Shown: positions 13,640-26,490, counted from the first letter of the stretch. The stretch is DNA of 64,000 bases from Typhlomys cinereus (GCA_023101885.1 JALPQD010000241.1:3061001-3125000); one strand, 5' to 3'. The notes: generated by a model not told the origin, from the letters alone. Numbers and translations are program-made.

Positions 13640-14240
13640 TTGTTCTCATTTTCTCCTTCCTCACTGCCCTCCAGCCACACTCTGTTACTCTCCAGCTGGC
13701 TCCTTTCTTACCCACTTAGTGCACCCTTCTCTTTCCTAGTGCATTACTCCCTCTTTCAGATCGGTTCTTCCACTCTTGAGGTCTACTTCTACTTTGATGA
13801 CCTACATGTGCAGTGTTTAATCTGGGTTGCACAGACAGGAGAAAATACAGCATTTGTCTGAGTTCAGCTTAACATCATGATCACTAGTGACATCCCTTTT
13901 CTTATAAACGCAAGGGCTCGTTGTTCTTTGCCGCTGTATAAATTTCTTGGTGTGTAGGCACATTGTCACTACCCCTTCATCTGTTCAGGACGCTAGGCTG
14001 GTTGTGAACAGCGAAGCAGTAACCATGGGTGCACAGTCATCTCTGTGGAATGGTGACAGCACAAACTCAAGAGTGGTATAGCTGGACCATGTGGTACTTG
14101 TCCTTTCACATTTCTGAGGACCCGCCACACTAATTTCCACAGCGGTTATACCAGTTTGCATTCCCACCAAGAGTGTAGAATAAGGGTTCCCCACTCTCCA
14201 CATTCTCCCCAGCATTGGTTGTCATTCTTCAGGCTATCCC
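13640..14240 (-). mobile_element. L1 ORF2 3' relic, minus strand
   Basis: The minus-strand translation near 14220-13990 resembles the C-terminal part of L1 ORF2 (a segment like GNPYSTLLVGMQTGITAV, compare the young L1 copies at 41.7 and 52.4 kb). Divergence and stops make this an old 5'-truncated insertion. Confidence 0.65.
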
Positions 14241-15205
14241 TTCTGGCAGGGGAAGGATGGAATCTCAAAGCAGTTGAAAAATCGGCCATTTGCCAAAAAC
14301 TAAAGTTGTTCAAACACCTTTTCAATATTCCATGACCGTGAGCACTTAGAATTCTGTAAAGTGACTGGACTTTAGTCTCCATGGAATGCACCAGCCCAGC
14401 ACACAGTCTTGTCACAAGACACCAGGGAAACTTGCTTATGAATAAGTAATGTTGCATATTCTGGCAGCACTCTTGGCTGGACCTGTTCAGCCACACAGGA
14501 TAAGACAACCGTGAACCAGGGAAGGGGACCGACTTTCCCCCTCTGCCTGAGGAGCGAGTGTACAGACAGGAGTTTTGTCCACTGACGAAGCCAAGCTTTC
14601 TTTCCAAGGGACAGAGACCTGGGGTCCCATGTGTGCCTAGCCAAGGTGACTGCGCCAGGTAGAAGTTCCCTCTCCCGTGGTCTGGGTTTCTGGCAGCAGG
14701 AGACAGAGGAGCTGAACGTCACTACTTCAAGTGGGTGTCCGTGGGAGACCTGCGGTGGAAGCTGTGATTGCTACATGGAATAACGTGATGATGAGAAAAT
14801 GTCTCACCACAGGAGCTTCTCTGCCCAGTAGTAGGAGACAAATGACAAGGGAGCCAAGTCAAGGGGCAGAGTTCAACATCGTTTTGTGGCTTTTGCTTTC
14901 TTGTCCACTGTGACCCACAGAAGTCAATGTCACAGCAGGAGAAACTGGTGTGAGGCAGTCCTGCAAGAGTCATCTAGTCCGATGTGTCCTGGAGACAGTC
15001 CTTAGGACCCTGGGGAACTGGAGCGGGACTACTAAAGTGACAAAGGCAGCAGCTGGGAATTTCTGCCCATGGCCTTTCTCACAGGGCCAGCATGGTGATT
15101 CCACCTCTTCTTTCTTCTTTTGCCAAGTTCACTATGGTTTCTGCCACCTGTAATCAAAAGTGTTGGGTGAGAGTAAGCTAATCACTCTGATAGAACCACA
15201 TAAAG
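14241..15205. other. No gene recognised
   Basis: Non-repetitive sequence of intermediate GC. Two overlapping minus-strand frames of 153 and 116 codons (14146-14722) are open, but neither resembles a known family and the first overlaps the L1 relic. Confidence 0.35.
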
Positions 15206-15206
15206 G

Positions 15207-15450
15207 GATGTATGGATGAGCTAGGGAGATGGCTCAGGAGTCAAGTCTCTGCCTCCCAAACAGAATCCCAGATCCCATGATCCCGTGATCCCACGAACAG
15301 ATCCCAAACAGATCCCAGATCCCATGAAAAAACACCAAGCAGAAATGGTGGTGTCCTGTACTTCCGGCTCTGGAAGCAGAGCCTGGAAATCGCCAGAGCA
15401 AAGCAAAAGGGAGGCAGAAGTAATCCAGGATGGTTCCTATAGTTACAAAA
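15207..15450 (+). repeat. Old B2-superfamily SINE, plus strand
   Basis: Head 'gctagggagatggctcagga' resembles the A-box region. It is followed by an internally duplicated agatcccatgatccc stretch, a body ending ccagagcaaagcaaaaggga, and an A-rich tail. Diverged, with a local duplication (gatccca repeated six times at 15265-15325). Confidence 0.6.
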
Positions 15451-16311
15451 AAAGAGTGGAGAAGAGTAATCTTTTCTGGTGGGAGAAAGTGCTATTGTCA
15501 GTCATTCAGCTATGTACCTGAGGATTCATGGAGGACCAGGTCGGTATCCTCTTTCCTAACCAGAGGGTCCCTGAATATAGGAGCCTGTCATGCAGTGGAA
15601 TTGCAGACAGTAAATCTCTCAAGAAATACAAAACAAATAAAGGTTGCCACAAAGATCTTAGGAAAATGCAAAAGATGTTTTAGGACATTCTTCCCTAAAT
15701 CCCCAGATAACTAACTGGTGAAGCCTAAGGAAAGCCTTTCTGGGAACACCAACAAGTTACCAGGTTTGCAAGAAACTGGGAGATAAAGTGCCTATGAGGG
15801 CCACCTGCTGTGCTCCACGTTCTGTGTGGGACCCCAGTGGTCCTAGGGGAACAGAAAGGGCGCCATGCTGCTGACAGGTTAGTGGAGAGAGGTAAAGAAG
15901 GGAAGAGGGTGCAGATGTAGGAAACCATGCTGAAGGGTTGGCTTCTGTCCTGTGTGCTGTAGAGAGCCAGGGGGAGAACTGAGTCTGGAGCGTCCTCACC
16001 TGCTGTGCCTCCAGTGGTTTCTCTCTGGCCACTCTGTGTGTGACATGTCGTGAGTGGGCAGTGTGCACAGGAAAGTAGAGTGATCAGTTTCCACTCTCCC
16101 GCCACCTGAAAGTTGTGGACCTGCCAGACTGCAATGGGTGGGCTCAGATTGCAGACGTGAATCTGTAAACTACTGCTGGGATCCCCAAGGCGTCCACCAA
16201 GACAAGAGACAGCACTCAATGACATACCGAAGGAGGTTGGTGATCAAGTTTCAGAAATGTGTGACCATATGTGAGTGATAAATGAGTGGGTACAGTAAAT
16301 GAGGGTGTGTG
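15451..16311. other. No gene recognised
   Basis: Unique-looking sequence with a 166-codon open minus-strand frame (15725-16225) that I cannot match to any family. Absence of a clear start context or splice structure argues against a gene. Confidence 0.35.
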
Positions 16312-16312
16312 C

Positions 16313-16361
<49 letters not shown>
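16312..16361. repeat. (TG)n microsatellite
   Basis: About 22 nearly uninterrupted TG units. A likely length-polymorphic site. Confidence 0.95.
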
Positions 16362-16362
<1 letters not shown>

Positions 16363-17083
16363 GTGAGCATATGCTAGTTTAGTGGAATTACCCGAGTAGT
16401 ATGCTAGCAAGAGGTAAGCACAGCTAAGTTGTAGTGAGGGCAATGGAGAATCCTGCTAAGGCCTGTGTAAAGGTTTTGGAGAAATGAGAAGAGGAAATGA
16501 TGCTACAGTTACCTGGCTAACAGACATTTACCCTGCATGTGCCATAGTTCTTTCATCCTAATAGGCACCAAAGTATATCTCTTTTCCCTCCCACCTTTTG
16601 AAACTTCATGCTGTCCACAGCAGTCTTCTCCAAAGAACAACAAAAGCCAAAACCACCTCCCCACACATCAGGTTCTGGGTATTGTGGTGAAAGAATAATG
16701 GAGAGGCAGACATGCGTCCCGCCTCTCTGCATATTGTTCCAGCCAGTATCCTGTGTTGCAAAATTCTAGTGGCCTATTATTGGTATCCACTCTTATTGAG
16801 GGCCTCCACCAACGGAAATTTCCCTATCCTTTTCTAAATCTTGGCAAGTTTTTAAAATCGGAAAGCAATGTCTTGTCTCAGGAGACATGTTCAGGTATAT
16901 ACATCATTCAGAGCAGAAAAGATAACATTTTGCTCTGCGTTTGTCCCAAAAGGTTGCATTGTGATAAAGTATACACCAAACACCTTTGGAGGGCTCTCTC
17001 CCATCCATCGTTGTGGGTAATTTCTCATTCTAATGTATGTCAATTCTAGATGTGGATATGGACAGGAGACCAGCAAGATCTCT
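16362..17083. other. No gene recognised
   Basis: Unique AT/GC-balanced sequence; no exon or repeat family could be named. Confidence 0.35.
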
Positions 17084-17193
17084 GTCTTTCTCCCTGTCCG
17101 GGTCCCTGTCCCTGTCCCTGTCCCTCTCCCTCTCCCTCTTCCTCTCCCCTCTCATCTCTCCTTTCTTTCTCTTCTTCTATTTCTTTGTCTTTT
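17084..17193. repeat. Polypyrimidine (CCCTGT / CCCTCT)n tract
   Basis: A hexamer-like array (ccctgt about five times, then ccctct about four times) runs into a CT-rich stretch of about 110 bases with few purines. Such tracts can form triplex DNA and are unstable in length. Confidence 0.85.
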
Positions 17194-18333
17194 TACTCTA
17201 GGTCCTTCAGAAGTCCCCAGGATCCACAAAGGAACGAACCTTAGCTTCAGTGTGGTGGTGAGCTGTGCAGAATCAGTTCTCATATGCCCCAAGAGTTCTG
17301 CGCCTGCGGTAGAGCCAACGCACAGAAGGAGATGGGCCTTGGAAGGAAACTGGCTTGTAGGTTGAGTTCCAGAGGGAAGCAATAACCAGTCTGAGCCTCA
17401 GTACATGCCTTGAGTTGGAACCGCAGACACTCTCATGATGCATTTGGACATTTCCTTCACAGCAAGTACTTTTGCACAACCTGCGCTTGGGAAACCAACA
17501 GCAAGTGGAGGCCCATCCTTGGAAAGCGTCATGGCATCCCAGGCCTTTCCCTCTTTGAGAACCAGCGCCATTTGCATTCTGTGCTGAGAGGTTTGGCCGG
17601 AGCCTTCTGTCTCAGTCCAAGCACTTTACAGTAGTGATCATGGAACAGTGCACCTACGATGCACCAAAAGTTATGGCTTGGGAGTGGGGCTGACCTTGCA
17701 GGTGGTGCTTTACCTTTTCCTTCCCTTCCCTTTGCAGCCTGATCTGCACAAAGGGTGTTTATGAGGATGGGAAGTGTTAACCTATGGCAGATGGGTTTGC
17801 CCAGCACGCATTCAGAGCCCAGTACAGTAGACCCCTTGTTATCACATCTCCCTTCCTCCTGAGGACAGAGGTTTGTTCACCTGGTTTGGAAGCCACTGAC
17901 TTTTCTTTCTGGCACCCCAGAAATTCTGGAAGATTGTCTCTAACCAGGACCAAAAGGTCAGTAAAGGAGGAGGTTGACCTCCAGGCCTTGATCCTTCCTG
18001 AGGGCTGCATTTTACTCCAGAAAACTGCCACACTACACACTCTGGTCTAAGTCCACTCAGTTTATTCCACCCCTTGAGTTTCCTCCCAAGCATCAGAACT
18101 TCAGAGTGCATTGATTTCTTTGTTGGAATTCAGGGATTTTGCTCATCAGCGCATGAAAGCCTGGAGCTTTCTGTACCCAAGAAAGCCACCTTGATGGTGT
18201 GATAATGCTTGTTTGACAAAGCTGGGCGTGTCGTCACGCCATTAGGTCATCAGTTGCAGAAGCAACTGTGGGGAAATTTTGGACACAATTTAATGAAGGT
18301 AGGCACCCCTCCAAACTCTGCTGTAGTGCAGAT
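17194..18333. other. No gene recognised
   Basis: Unique-looking sequence with scattered short frames and nothing resembling a known protein. Confidence 0.35.
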
Positions 18334-18349
18334 GTACAGAGTGTTTTTT

Positions 18350-18661
18350 TTTTTTTTTTTAAGATTTTTTTTAATTATTATTATTATTTATTCAACTGTG
18401 TGTATGTGCGTGCGCGCGTGTGTCTGTGTGTGTGTGTATGTGTGTGTCTGTGTATGTGTAGAACCACGGACGAATTCGCGAATCACCATGGACGCCTCCA
18501 CCTCCTTCTGTCCTGGGATTCACAAGCTCCGCCCTACCAGGACCAGAAGCGCAGGCCGCCCCCGCTTCCGTCTGGCGTCTATACGTGGGATCTGGGATCC
18601 GAACTCGGGACCTTCTGCCTGCAAGGCGGAGGCTTAACCCCTGAGCCACCTCTCCAGCCCC
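18350..18661 (-). repeat. Young B2-superfamily SINE with TSD
   Basis: A full-length minus-strand copy: reversed Pol III head at right (ttaacccctgagccacctct), CpG-rich body, internal (TG)n at about 18399-18458, then attattattat and a T-run tail at left. It is flanked by the 16-bp duplication gtacagagtgtttttt (18334-18349 and 18662-18677), which proves retroposition. CpG retention suggests a young copy. Confidence 0.95.
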
Positions 18662-18677
18662 GTACAGAGTGTTTTTT

Positions 18678-19698
18678 GATGCTGTCATGTCTTTTCCAGA
18701 ACTCTGTTACAATACCTATGACTGCCAGTGCGCACAGGTTCAGAGTTGTGGAATTCCGAGCTGCTCATGATCAGTACCAAGCACTACTGAGCTGTTTGAT
18801 TTTCTGTCTGTTTAACAGATATGGAACCATATGTCCTGCAGAATGGGACAGTCTCACCCAAGTAATCATGAGGAGCGTTTCCATTTCCCAAGCATATGTG
18901 ATGACCAGAAAGTTGGAGAGAGAAAGCAGAGATCTAAGCCCTGTCACTTCCTTCCCTCCAGTGTTTCCTGTGCTTTCTGTGGTGAGTGCTTATTTTCCTT
19001 ATCTTTCTCTATTCTTTGTCTTTGCCTTTCCTTTATAATTCATGCTGATTTGAAACTCACTCTGTAGCCCTGTCTGGCCTCAAACTCATGGCACTATTCC
19101 CACCTCGGTCTCCTAAGTGCTGAGATTTCAAGTGTGAGCTACCATTGCTACCTTCCAAGGTGGATGGTTTTGATGGAATCTTCCCATTGTTCTGTCAGTT
19201 TCCTCTTCACATGCCTTGTGCCTCAATACTTCCCAGGCTTTGATATAAGGTGACCACATTCTATCCACAGGATGTGATTTAATACTCACTTTTTCTTCCT
19301 TCTGTTCTCTCATTCTTTTTTTCCAACAATAAAATGAATCCTGTTTATTTAGAACTTGGTGACCTGAATTGAAAAGTTTAAGACTAAAGACGATTGCTTT
19401 TGTCAGTTTTCTTGCCTTCTATTGCTCAGTCCCTCTATTGATGACTGTAGCAACAATAAATGATATTTGCTATCAGTTTCTTGCATGCATTTTGCACATT
19501 TTCCCCACTATATCCTACCTAATGATTACATACCTATTCTTTCTCTTTCCTCCCCAATGTCTCTTCTTTCTTCTCTTAACTTTCTTTGCAACCATAATAG
19601 TTCTTCCATTCGACTATTAGAATCACAATGGAATCCTCTGAGTTTCGAAACCAAGCTAAGCATTTTATCATTCTGTGGTATATTTCTAGTAAATATTT
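18678..19698. other. No gene recognised between two SINEs
   Basis: AT-rich sequence with an antisense B1-like segment (19040-19150). No coding exon identified. Confidence 0.4.
19040..19150 (-). repeat. B1-like SINE, antisense
   Basis: Contains 'actctgtagccctgtctggc', 'tcaaactcatggcactattc' and 'tcctaagtgctgagatttca', the reverse complement of a B1 element. Confidence 0.8.
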
Positions 19699-19722
19699 TT
19701 TTATTCAATCGTGCGTGCGTGC

Positions 19723-19771
<49 letters not shown>

Positions 19772-19982
19772 ACCACAGGCGAACTCGGGAACCACCATGG
19801 ACCGTCTCCACCTCCTCCTTGTTTACTTTTCCCCGGGATTCACAGGTTCTGCCCTACCAGGACCAGAAACGCAGGCCGCCCCCGCTTCCACCCCGTGTCT
19901 ATATGTGGGGTCTAGGATCCAAACTCAGGACCTTCCGCCTGCAAGGCAGAAGCTTAACCCCTGAGCCACCTCTCCAGCCCCC
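19699..19982 (-). repeat. Young B2-superfamily SINE with TSD
   Basis: Full-length minus-strand copy with (CGTG)n(TG)n at about 19712-19768 and a CpG-rich body. It is bounded by the perfect 18-bp duplication tatttctagtaaatattt (19681-19698 and 19983-20000). Confidence 0.95.
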
Positions 19983-20000
19983 TATTTCTAGTAAATATTT

Positions 20001-21860
20001 AATCCGAGGACCAGATCTTTTCACTGAGTATAGAATGGACCAGTAGATGGCAGAGAAAGTCATAGTAAATATGAATTACATCTCTTTTTTGGCTCACCAA
20101 ATTCTGAAATGTATTTTTTGTGCAAGTTCTTTTGCACTGTGTGTATGTGACATCAAAACTCTATATCTCACATACTTTGAGTCCTTAAGGAGACAGTTAG
20201 GCAAGTGATTATTAAATTCTTTAAGCTTGTAACAGCCCATTTGAGTGGGTGTTATCACAATCTCCATTTTACAACTGGAGAAAATTTACACGTAAATTTT
20301 GGTGCTGAGATGTTTACTATATGGCCGGAGTGTAGAATCTGGAACATTATTCAAAGCAAAGCAGTGTTACTCCATTGTTGGTCCTAGTCATCATTAAGTT
20401 AATTCTTCACTAAGCTCACCCATGCTGCCAGGAGAAATCTAAGCACTATACAGGTAGTTAATGATCAGCAATCTGTGAAACTCTCAGGAACTTGAGTTAT
20501 GAAGAAGAGGAGCATCTTTTGTTTTGTGACTCTTTCTCAAGCTCAGTTAAATGTACTTAATATATTGGTGATTTCCTTCACAGTTGTTTTGCTTTCGTTT
20601 TTTGAAACAAGAAAGAAATGATAATCTTTCTGTATTTCAGCCATTTCTCCCCTTCACAGAAGATGTCAACACAGATAAAATTCTTTCTGTTGTAATAAAA
20701 TCTGCATAAACATTCAAAGACTGGAGGAACTTGACTTTACATAACAATTTCCTGGTTAGTCAGAAGTTTTGTTTTTTCAGACAAAGCTTTTTTGTAATGT
20801 GTCCCCTGTCTCCGCCTACTTTTAAGAATTTCATTTTATTTTTTGATTTCTAGGCAATTTGCTGGTTGTGAGATTTCCACATTGGTTTCTTTGGTGTTCA
20901 TCTAATGTCCTAGAGCTGTGTCTTTATCATTTAACCTCCTACTTGTAACATTTTCTACCTTGATGTTTTCCAGTGCAGCTGATCTTTTGTTTTCAACCCT
21001 CTTTTTTTGTCTACAGAGACTGTTACAAACAAGTTTGATGGTTTTCTTTTCTCCTAGGGCTAACGAGGCCTTTTTCCTTGTTTGTTGAGTTTTCCCGGCT
21101 TTATCAAGATGTTATTCACATTCAACAAAAGTCTTGTTTGATTTATATAGCTTGATTTGTTTGAAATGCGACTCATAAAATTAACACCACAGTTAAAACA
21201 TGAGCCCTTCCTGTTCAGAACTTTCACTCTGAATATGTTTATTGAGCTTCTGGAGATGATTCTGCCAGTTTTATTGAATGAAAGGTGATCAAATGAAGAA
21301 AATGACTTACCTTGTTGAAAGGAGAAAGTAATGCCTCTTTTTGTTCAGTGTTGGAGATAAAACCTAGGACCATACATATTCTATGCAACATTCTGTCACA
21401 AGCCTGTATCCCCAGCTTGCTTACTCAGCTCCCCTTATTTTTTGAACAGGACAGCTTTGTGTAATTCATGCGAAAGTGTGCATATCTGCCATGAAATCAT
21501 TTTTATCACAGCCCTGTGCTGCCAGGGAGATAATGTCTGCCTCACTACATCCCACTCCAGGCACTTACAATCATACCATCCCTTTTCTACTCTTCCCTGA
21601 GCCTTGGGCTCACAGGTGGGTGAAGTTAGGGACAAGCATTCAACAGTCATTTATTTTCTGCATTTTGTGTAGCTGTACTTTTCTATAATAAACACTTTCT
21701 GTTGCCGAAGAAGCCTTTACATTCATGCTACTATTGTGCTGCTGGTTACCTCCTGCCTGGGTGATTGTTGTTATAGCATGTAATTTTCACACATTGATGA
21801 GACTGTTGTTTGTACTAAATTTTCTTAGTTTCACAGCAATACTCCACTTTTCAATACCAA
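20001..21860. other. AT-rich sequence, no gene seen
   Basis: About 1.9 kb without a recognisable exon. Near 21345-21420 a reversed ID/B4-like tRNA-derived segment is visible (gttggagataaaacctagga, then gcctgtatccccagc). Confidence 0.4.
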
Positions 21861-21864
21861 TTTC

Positions 21865-22662
21865 TGTTGCAGTTATTCTTTCTGCTGCTGTGAAGACAAC
21901 ACTCGATCACAATGAAAGGGAGAAAAGGGAGATTTATTTGATTTATGTTTCCGGAGGGAAGATAACATTCATTATGACAGGACAAGGCATGTGTCATATA
22001 GTTAGGCACAGGTGTCAACTTGACAGTTGAGGGTTTGAACTCTGGGCACATTTGTGGAGAATTAGTAGTTGAGTTAAGCCCAGAGCAAACCTGCAGGAGA
22101 TTGTCTAGCTGCTGGGGAAGGCCCAGCCTATGGTGGGTGGGATTAAATCACAAAGAGCTGGTTGAGAGAATTGGCATCCTTCTGTTCACTTGGCCAGACA
22201 TGCTGGTCTGGCAAGTAAGGATTGTCCACCTCTCAGCCATTATGTGGTGGTGGTGTGGCCAGTTCTCTTGGCCCTGGTGTTGGTTGCGTGCTCTTCCTTC
22301 AAGCTGGACTGAGAACTATAACCAGACTGTCATAAGAAAGCAAACTCCTTGTTCCCTTAAGCTGTGTGATGGTCATTTATCAGCAACCATGCAGGCAGAA
22401 GCTGGTAGCTGGCAGAAGCTGGATGAGTCTCTAATCACCACAGCCATCATGGAGGTTGAGAAAGCAAACTGTAGACTGCATGTAGACTATTGGAGGAGGC
22501 AGAGCAGGGCTAACTAACATCAAGACCTGAACCCCATGACATACATGCCTTCCTCCAGCAAGGCTCCAACTCCTAAAGTGCCATAACCTTCCAAAATACC
22601 AGGATCAACTAAGGATTCAAGCATGTGACCCATGGGGGACAACTCATATTCAAACCATGATA
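21865..22662 (+). repeat. Rodent medium-copy repeat containing an inverted-pair member
   Basis: The outer parts (21865-21990 and 22400-22662) resemble a known rodent repeat, with gctgtgaagacaacac at left and gacatacatgccttcctcca at right. They enclose a 404-bp segment (21994-22397) that matches, in opposite orientation, the copy at 34664-35070. The class of the repeat (LTR or DNA element) is not resolved. Confidence 0.5.
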
Positions 22663-22800
22663 CCTCTTTCTTTTTTTGAAAACAAGGTCTCACTAAGTTG
22701 CAAGGCTGGTCTTGAACTATTTGTAGCACACAGACTTCAAATTTTTGACCCTCCTACTTTGGCCTCCCAAATACCTAGCACAATAAGCTTTTACCATTAG
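22663..22800 (-). repeat. B1-like SINE, antisense
   Basis: Shows 'aacaaggtctcactaagttg', 'aaggctggtcttgaactatt' and 'tttggcctcccaaatacctag', the reversed B1 body. Confidence 0.8.
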
Positions 22801-24338
22801 AGCTTCTTGAACAAGAGGGGTAGCAGTTTTTCTGCTTGATCAAACTATATTCAGTCTCTTTTATTCAGTCTCCTGAACCCTCTCATAGGCTCATCTATGC
22901 ACTTTATAAAATCCAGGGTAAGTGATAAACACTACTCAATCAATTTGCCAATTCCTCGACACCTTGCAATACTTGATCATTCTGTTTTTAAGTGGGTTCC
23001 TCTTCTATTATCACTTAAGTGATGTCTGGTTATCCTGATTTACTTTCAATAAAATCCTGTTATATAGGTTTAACCAGTACCACTGTCACCACCAATGTTT
23101 CTTATTAGTCATTTTTCATCTTTTAGCATCTTAAACACGTTCCTTGGCTCTAAATTCCCATCTACCCACTTAGTAGGTGAATTTAAATAATGAGTAAGAC
23201 ATCCAGTTACTTCTTTTCCTGACCTTTATCAAAGAGGAAAGGTGATCATTTAGATTTGTTTCTCTGTAGAAGGATGATGAGGTCCTATACTTCCTCAGAG
23301 AAAGAAATGTGTATTCGTTATGATAGGCAACCTCAAGTGGATACAGTCCTACAGCTATACATGTATACAGAAACACACAGGCATATACCCTCACAATCCA
23401 ACCATTGTACCTCATGTACAAATCTATGCCACACCCATCCATCTAAGTATGAGTACATAACACATGTGCACACAGATGCACATATACACATGTGTCTGCC
23501 TGGCTTTAACCCCTGTGTTCTGGAGAAAGCCAGGATAGGAAGCAGAAGAAAGAAAAGGTAGAGTATGATAGAGGAAGGAGGAAGCAGTCTCACTTCCCAG
23601 TGTTAGGTGACCTTTTTCCTGAGGAGATACCACACAACACCCATTCACCCCAGGTAAGGATCCAATGACAGACAAAAGTAACAATTACAACAAAGTATAA
23701 CATGACAAATAAATAAGTTTATTCAAGTTAAATACAGAAGCATGGATGAGGGTTACTTACAGGAGCAAGGACAACTCAAAGACAGCTGCATACTCAGAAA
23801 ACTCACTCCAATACTGATGAGACTCACAGAAACTACATTGCTAGGACTGTCTGCTGCATGTCTTTCTCCACTCATCAGTCTTCTACAGACTGCTATGCTG
23901 CTCAGAGTCTCCTCCTCCCAGCAGTTGTGTATTGCTTTCTTTACCTTGGGTGGGGTGTCTGTGAATACTGTTAGTTTCAAGAACTTCCTGAGACCTATGA
24001 GCTATTTATTATCTGAGTCTCATGATCCTTCCTTTAGGATAGAAAGTTTCAAATTACTACACAAGTTCCTTAGATTGAGGGGGCTGGAGGTGGTAAAGTC
24101 TAAAAGGCATCATGTTACCTACTGAAGAAAAACTGCCATATAGCAAGGAAATCTTCTCCAACTAAACTCTTTTATTTTAAAAAAAGGAGACTATTGGCAT
24201 TATTAAGCATATGATAAATGCAGGAGGTGTGTATATCTCTTCTAAGCAGTTAAGAAAGTTTTTGCGTTTTGTACAAAAATGTTGTCCTTGGTTTCCAGAG
24301 GAAGGAACCTTGAATCTAGAAACTTGGACAAGGATAGG
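22801..24338. other. No gene recognised
   Basis: Mixed sequence without a named repeat or exon. Scattered ca.acaca stretches near 23370-23490 explain the repetitive open frames there. Confidence 0.4.
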
Positions 24339-24357
24339 AAAAGAAATGAAAAACTAT

Positions 24358-24616
24358 GGGGCTGGAGAGGTGGCTCAGAGCTTAATCCTCTGCCTTGTAG
24401 GCAGAGGGTCCTGAGTTCGGATCCCAGACCCCATGTATAGACACTGGGCAGAGGCGGGGGCAGTCCTGGTAGGGCAGAGCCTGTGTAATCCTGGGGCAGA
24501 GTAAACAAGGAGGAGGTGGAGGCGGTCCATGGTGGTTCTCAAATTTGCCCGTGGTTCTACACACACACACAAACACACGCATATATACACACACGCACAA
24601 TTGAATAAATAATAAA
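24358..24616 (+). repeat. Young B2-superfamily SINE with TSD
   Basis: Plus-strand copy: head gggctggagaggtggctcag (A box), B box gagttcggatccc, GC-rich body, (AC)n at about 24559-24598, tail ttgaataaataataa. Flanked by the 19-bp duplication aaaagaaatgaaaaactat (24339-24357 and 24617-24635). Confidence 0.95.
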
Positions 24617-24635
24617 AAAAGAAATGAAAAACTAT

Positions 24636-25329
24636 TATCATGTTCATGGACCAGAAAAGGTCCTGATTTTTGCATTTTCTCTATGGAGTTTAATGATAGA
24701 ATTTTTAGGTCCCAGTCAGTCAGGAAACAGTAAGCATAGCGCAGGAAACTAAGTTAGAAGAGAAGACTCCTCTGACTCCAAAGGAAAATAAAGATAGAAA
24801 TTATGAAGGCTTTCCAACTAAACTCTTGACACATCAATGAATTTGGGTGGAAGAACTGAGAAGTCACTATCTCAAACTACAGATTTCTTTCCTTAGGAGC
24901 AGAATTGACTAGTTTCACAATGGTGACTCTAGCCTTACATCTTTCCTATGGAGACTATGTGTTCCCTGTGACTCTCCTGCCTTTAGAGATAAATATGATA
25001 TATTCCTCATAGGCTCACGTGTTTAATGTTTGGTTCATATGCTGATGGTTTTGTTTTGAGTGTTTGGAAGCTTTTGGAGGTGAAGCTTACTTGGAGGAAG
25101 AAAGTCATTGGGGATATATCACTTGGAGCTGTGTCTTGTCCTGGGTCCTTTTGTCTATCTCAGTTCCCATCTCCTATGACATAGTCTTCCACAGCCATAT
25201 TGTTCATTTTCCTTACAGACTCAGGATCAACAGAGCCAAGGTTATAGATTGAGACCTTGGACATCCTGAGTCAAAGTGAAGCCTTCCTCCCTTGAGCTGT
25301 TTTGCTCAGTGATTGGCCACAGTGACTAT
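24636..25329. other. No gene recognised
   Basis: Unique AT-rich sequence; no known repeat or exon seen. Confidence 0.35.
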
Positions 25330-25640
25330 TTTAGATTATTTTCTAGTTACTTTAATAAAATATCCTGACAAAAGCAATTTAAGGGAGAAGGTTTATTTGG
25401 GCCCTGTTTCAGTCCAGGGAACTCACAGCAACAGGAGCTTGAGGGAACTCAGTCAAAAGAAGAAAGCTACAGATAAATAAATGCATGGATGCTGCTTGCT
25501 CACTCAGTTCCCCTCTTAGCCAGCTAGAATCTCTTCTCAGGAAGTCATACCACCCACAGTGGGTATATCTTCACACCTCATTCCATACACCTCATACACT
25601 AATTTCAACAGGTATGTATAGAGGCCCTTCTTCCAGATGA
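25330..25640 (-). repeat. Rodent medium-copy repeat
   Basis: Carries 'taataaaatatcctgacaaa', 'agcaatttaagggagaaggt' and 'accacccacagtgggta', the same family as the 3.6-kb and 34.66-kb copies. Diverged. Confidence 0.5.
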
Positions 25641-26171
25641 TTCTTGACAATTGATAAGAAGCATCACAGCAAAAGAAAAATTGAGTAACACAAGAGATAA
25701 AGGAGGTACATACTTGGGATTTGCTTTACACGGAGACAGAACAAGAGTAAAAATGAGGGAATATGGGTGGGAAAGAACCAGAAATTCAATTCCAGAATTT
25801 TTAAAGATTCTTCCCTGGTTTTCTGTCTCATTTCTTAGTATGAAATTATAGGATTCGTTAAAGAACTGTCTGTGGTCTCTTTACACTCAAGGAAAATGCA
25901 TGAGTTCAGGAGACCTACATTAAAGTCCCTCAGAGCTGGAGAATAGATGTGTAAGGTCATTCTTCTGTTTAATAACTATCATACTATCTTGTCCCCATGT
26001 GTCTCCTCTAGGACATAAAGTTTGGTATATGACTAAGCATATCCCACGCCACTTGAAAACACAGGACTGTTTTTCTGGATGTGTCTAGTTCTATTCTTGA
26101 TGGAGAAGTTGTAAACTTTCTGATGACTCACCTGTGGCCTCTACTCATCCACTGAGGGAAATGGCCCATTT
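25641..26171. other. No gene recognised
   Basis: Unique AT-rich sequence between two repeats. Confidence 0.35.
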
Positions 26172-26186
26172 AAAGTGGATATTGTG

Positions 26187-26400
26187 GGCTGGAGAGGTGG
26201 CTCAGGGGTTAAGCCTCCGCCTTACAGGCGGAAGGTCCCGAGTTCGGATCCCAGATCCCATGTATAGACGCCAGGTGGAAGCGGGGGCGGCCTGTGCTTC
26301 CGGTCTCCTGGTAGGGCGGAGCCTGTGAATCCCGGGGCAGAAGGAGGTGGAGGCGTCCATGGTGGTTCGCGAATTCGTCCGTGGTTCTACACGTACACAG

Positions 26401-26435
<35 letters not shown>

Positions 26436-26490
26436 CACAGACGCGCGCGCACATACACACACACATGCGCACAGTTTAATAAATAATAAT
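26187..26490 (+). repeat. Young B2-superfamily SINE with perfect TSD
   Basis: Best-preserved copy in the window: A box, B box gagttcggatccc, GC-rich body with many CpGs, (AC)n with CG interruptions at about 26394-26472, terminal tttaataaataataat. Flanked by the perfect 15-bp duplication aaagtggatattgtg (26172-26186 and 26491-26505). Confidence 0.97.

Noticed and set aside
22020..22517. 165-codon plus-strand frame
   Set aside because: It lies wholly within an interspersed repeat that is also present inverted at 34.7 kb.
26187..26260. tRNA gene-like A and B boxes
   Set aside because: They are the Pol III heads of SINEs. The cloverleaf does not close and the body and duplications mark retroposons.
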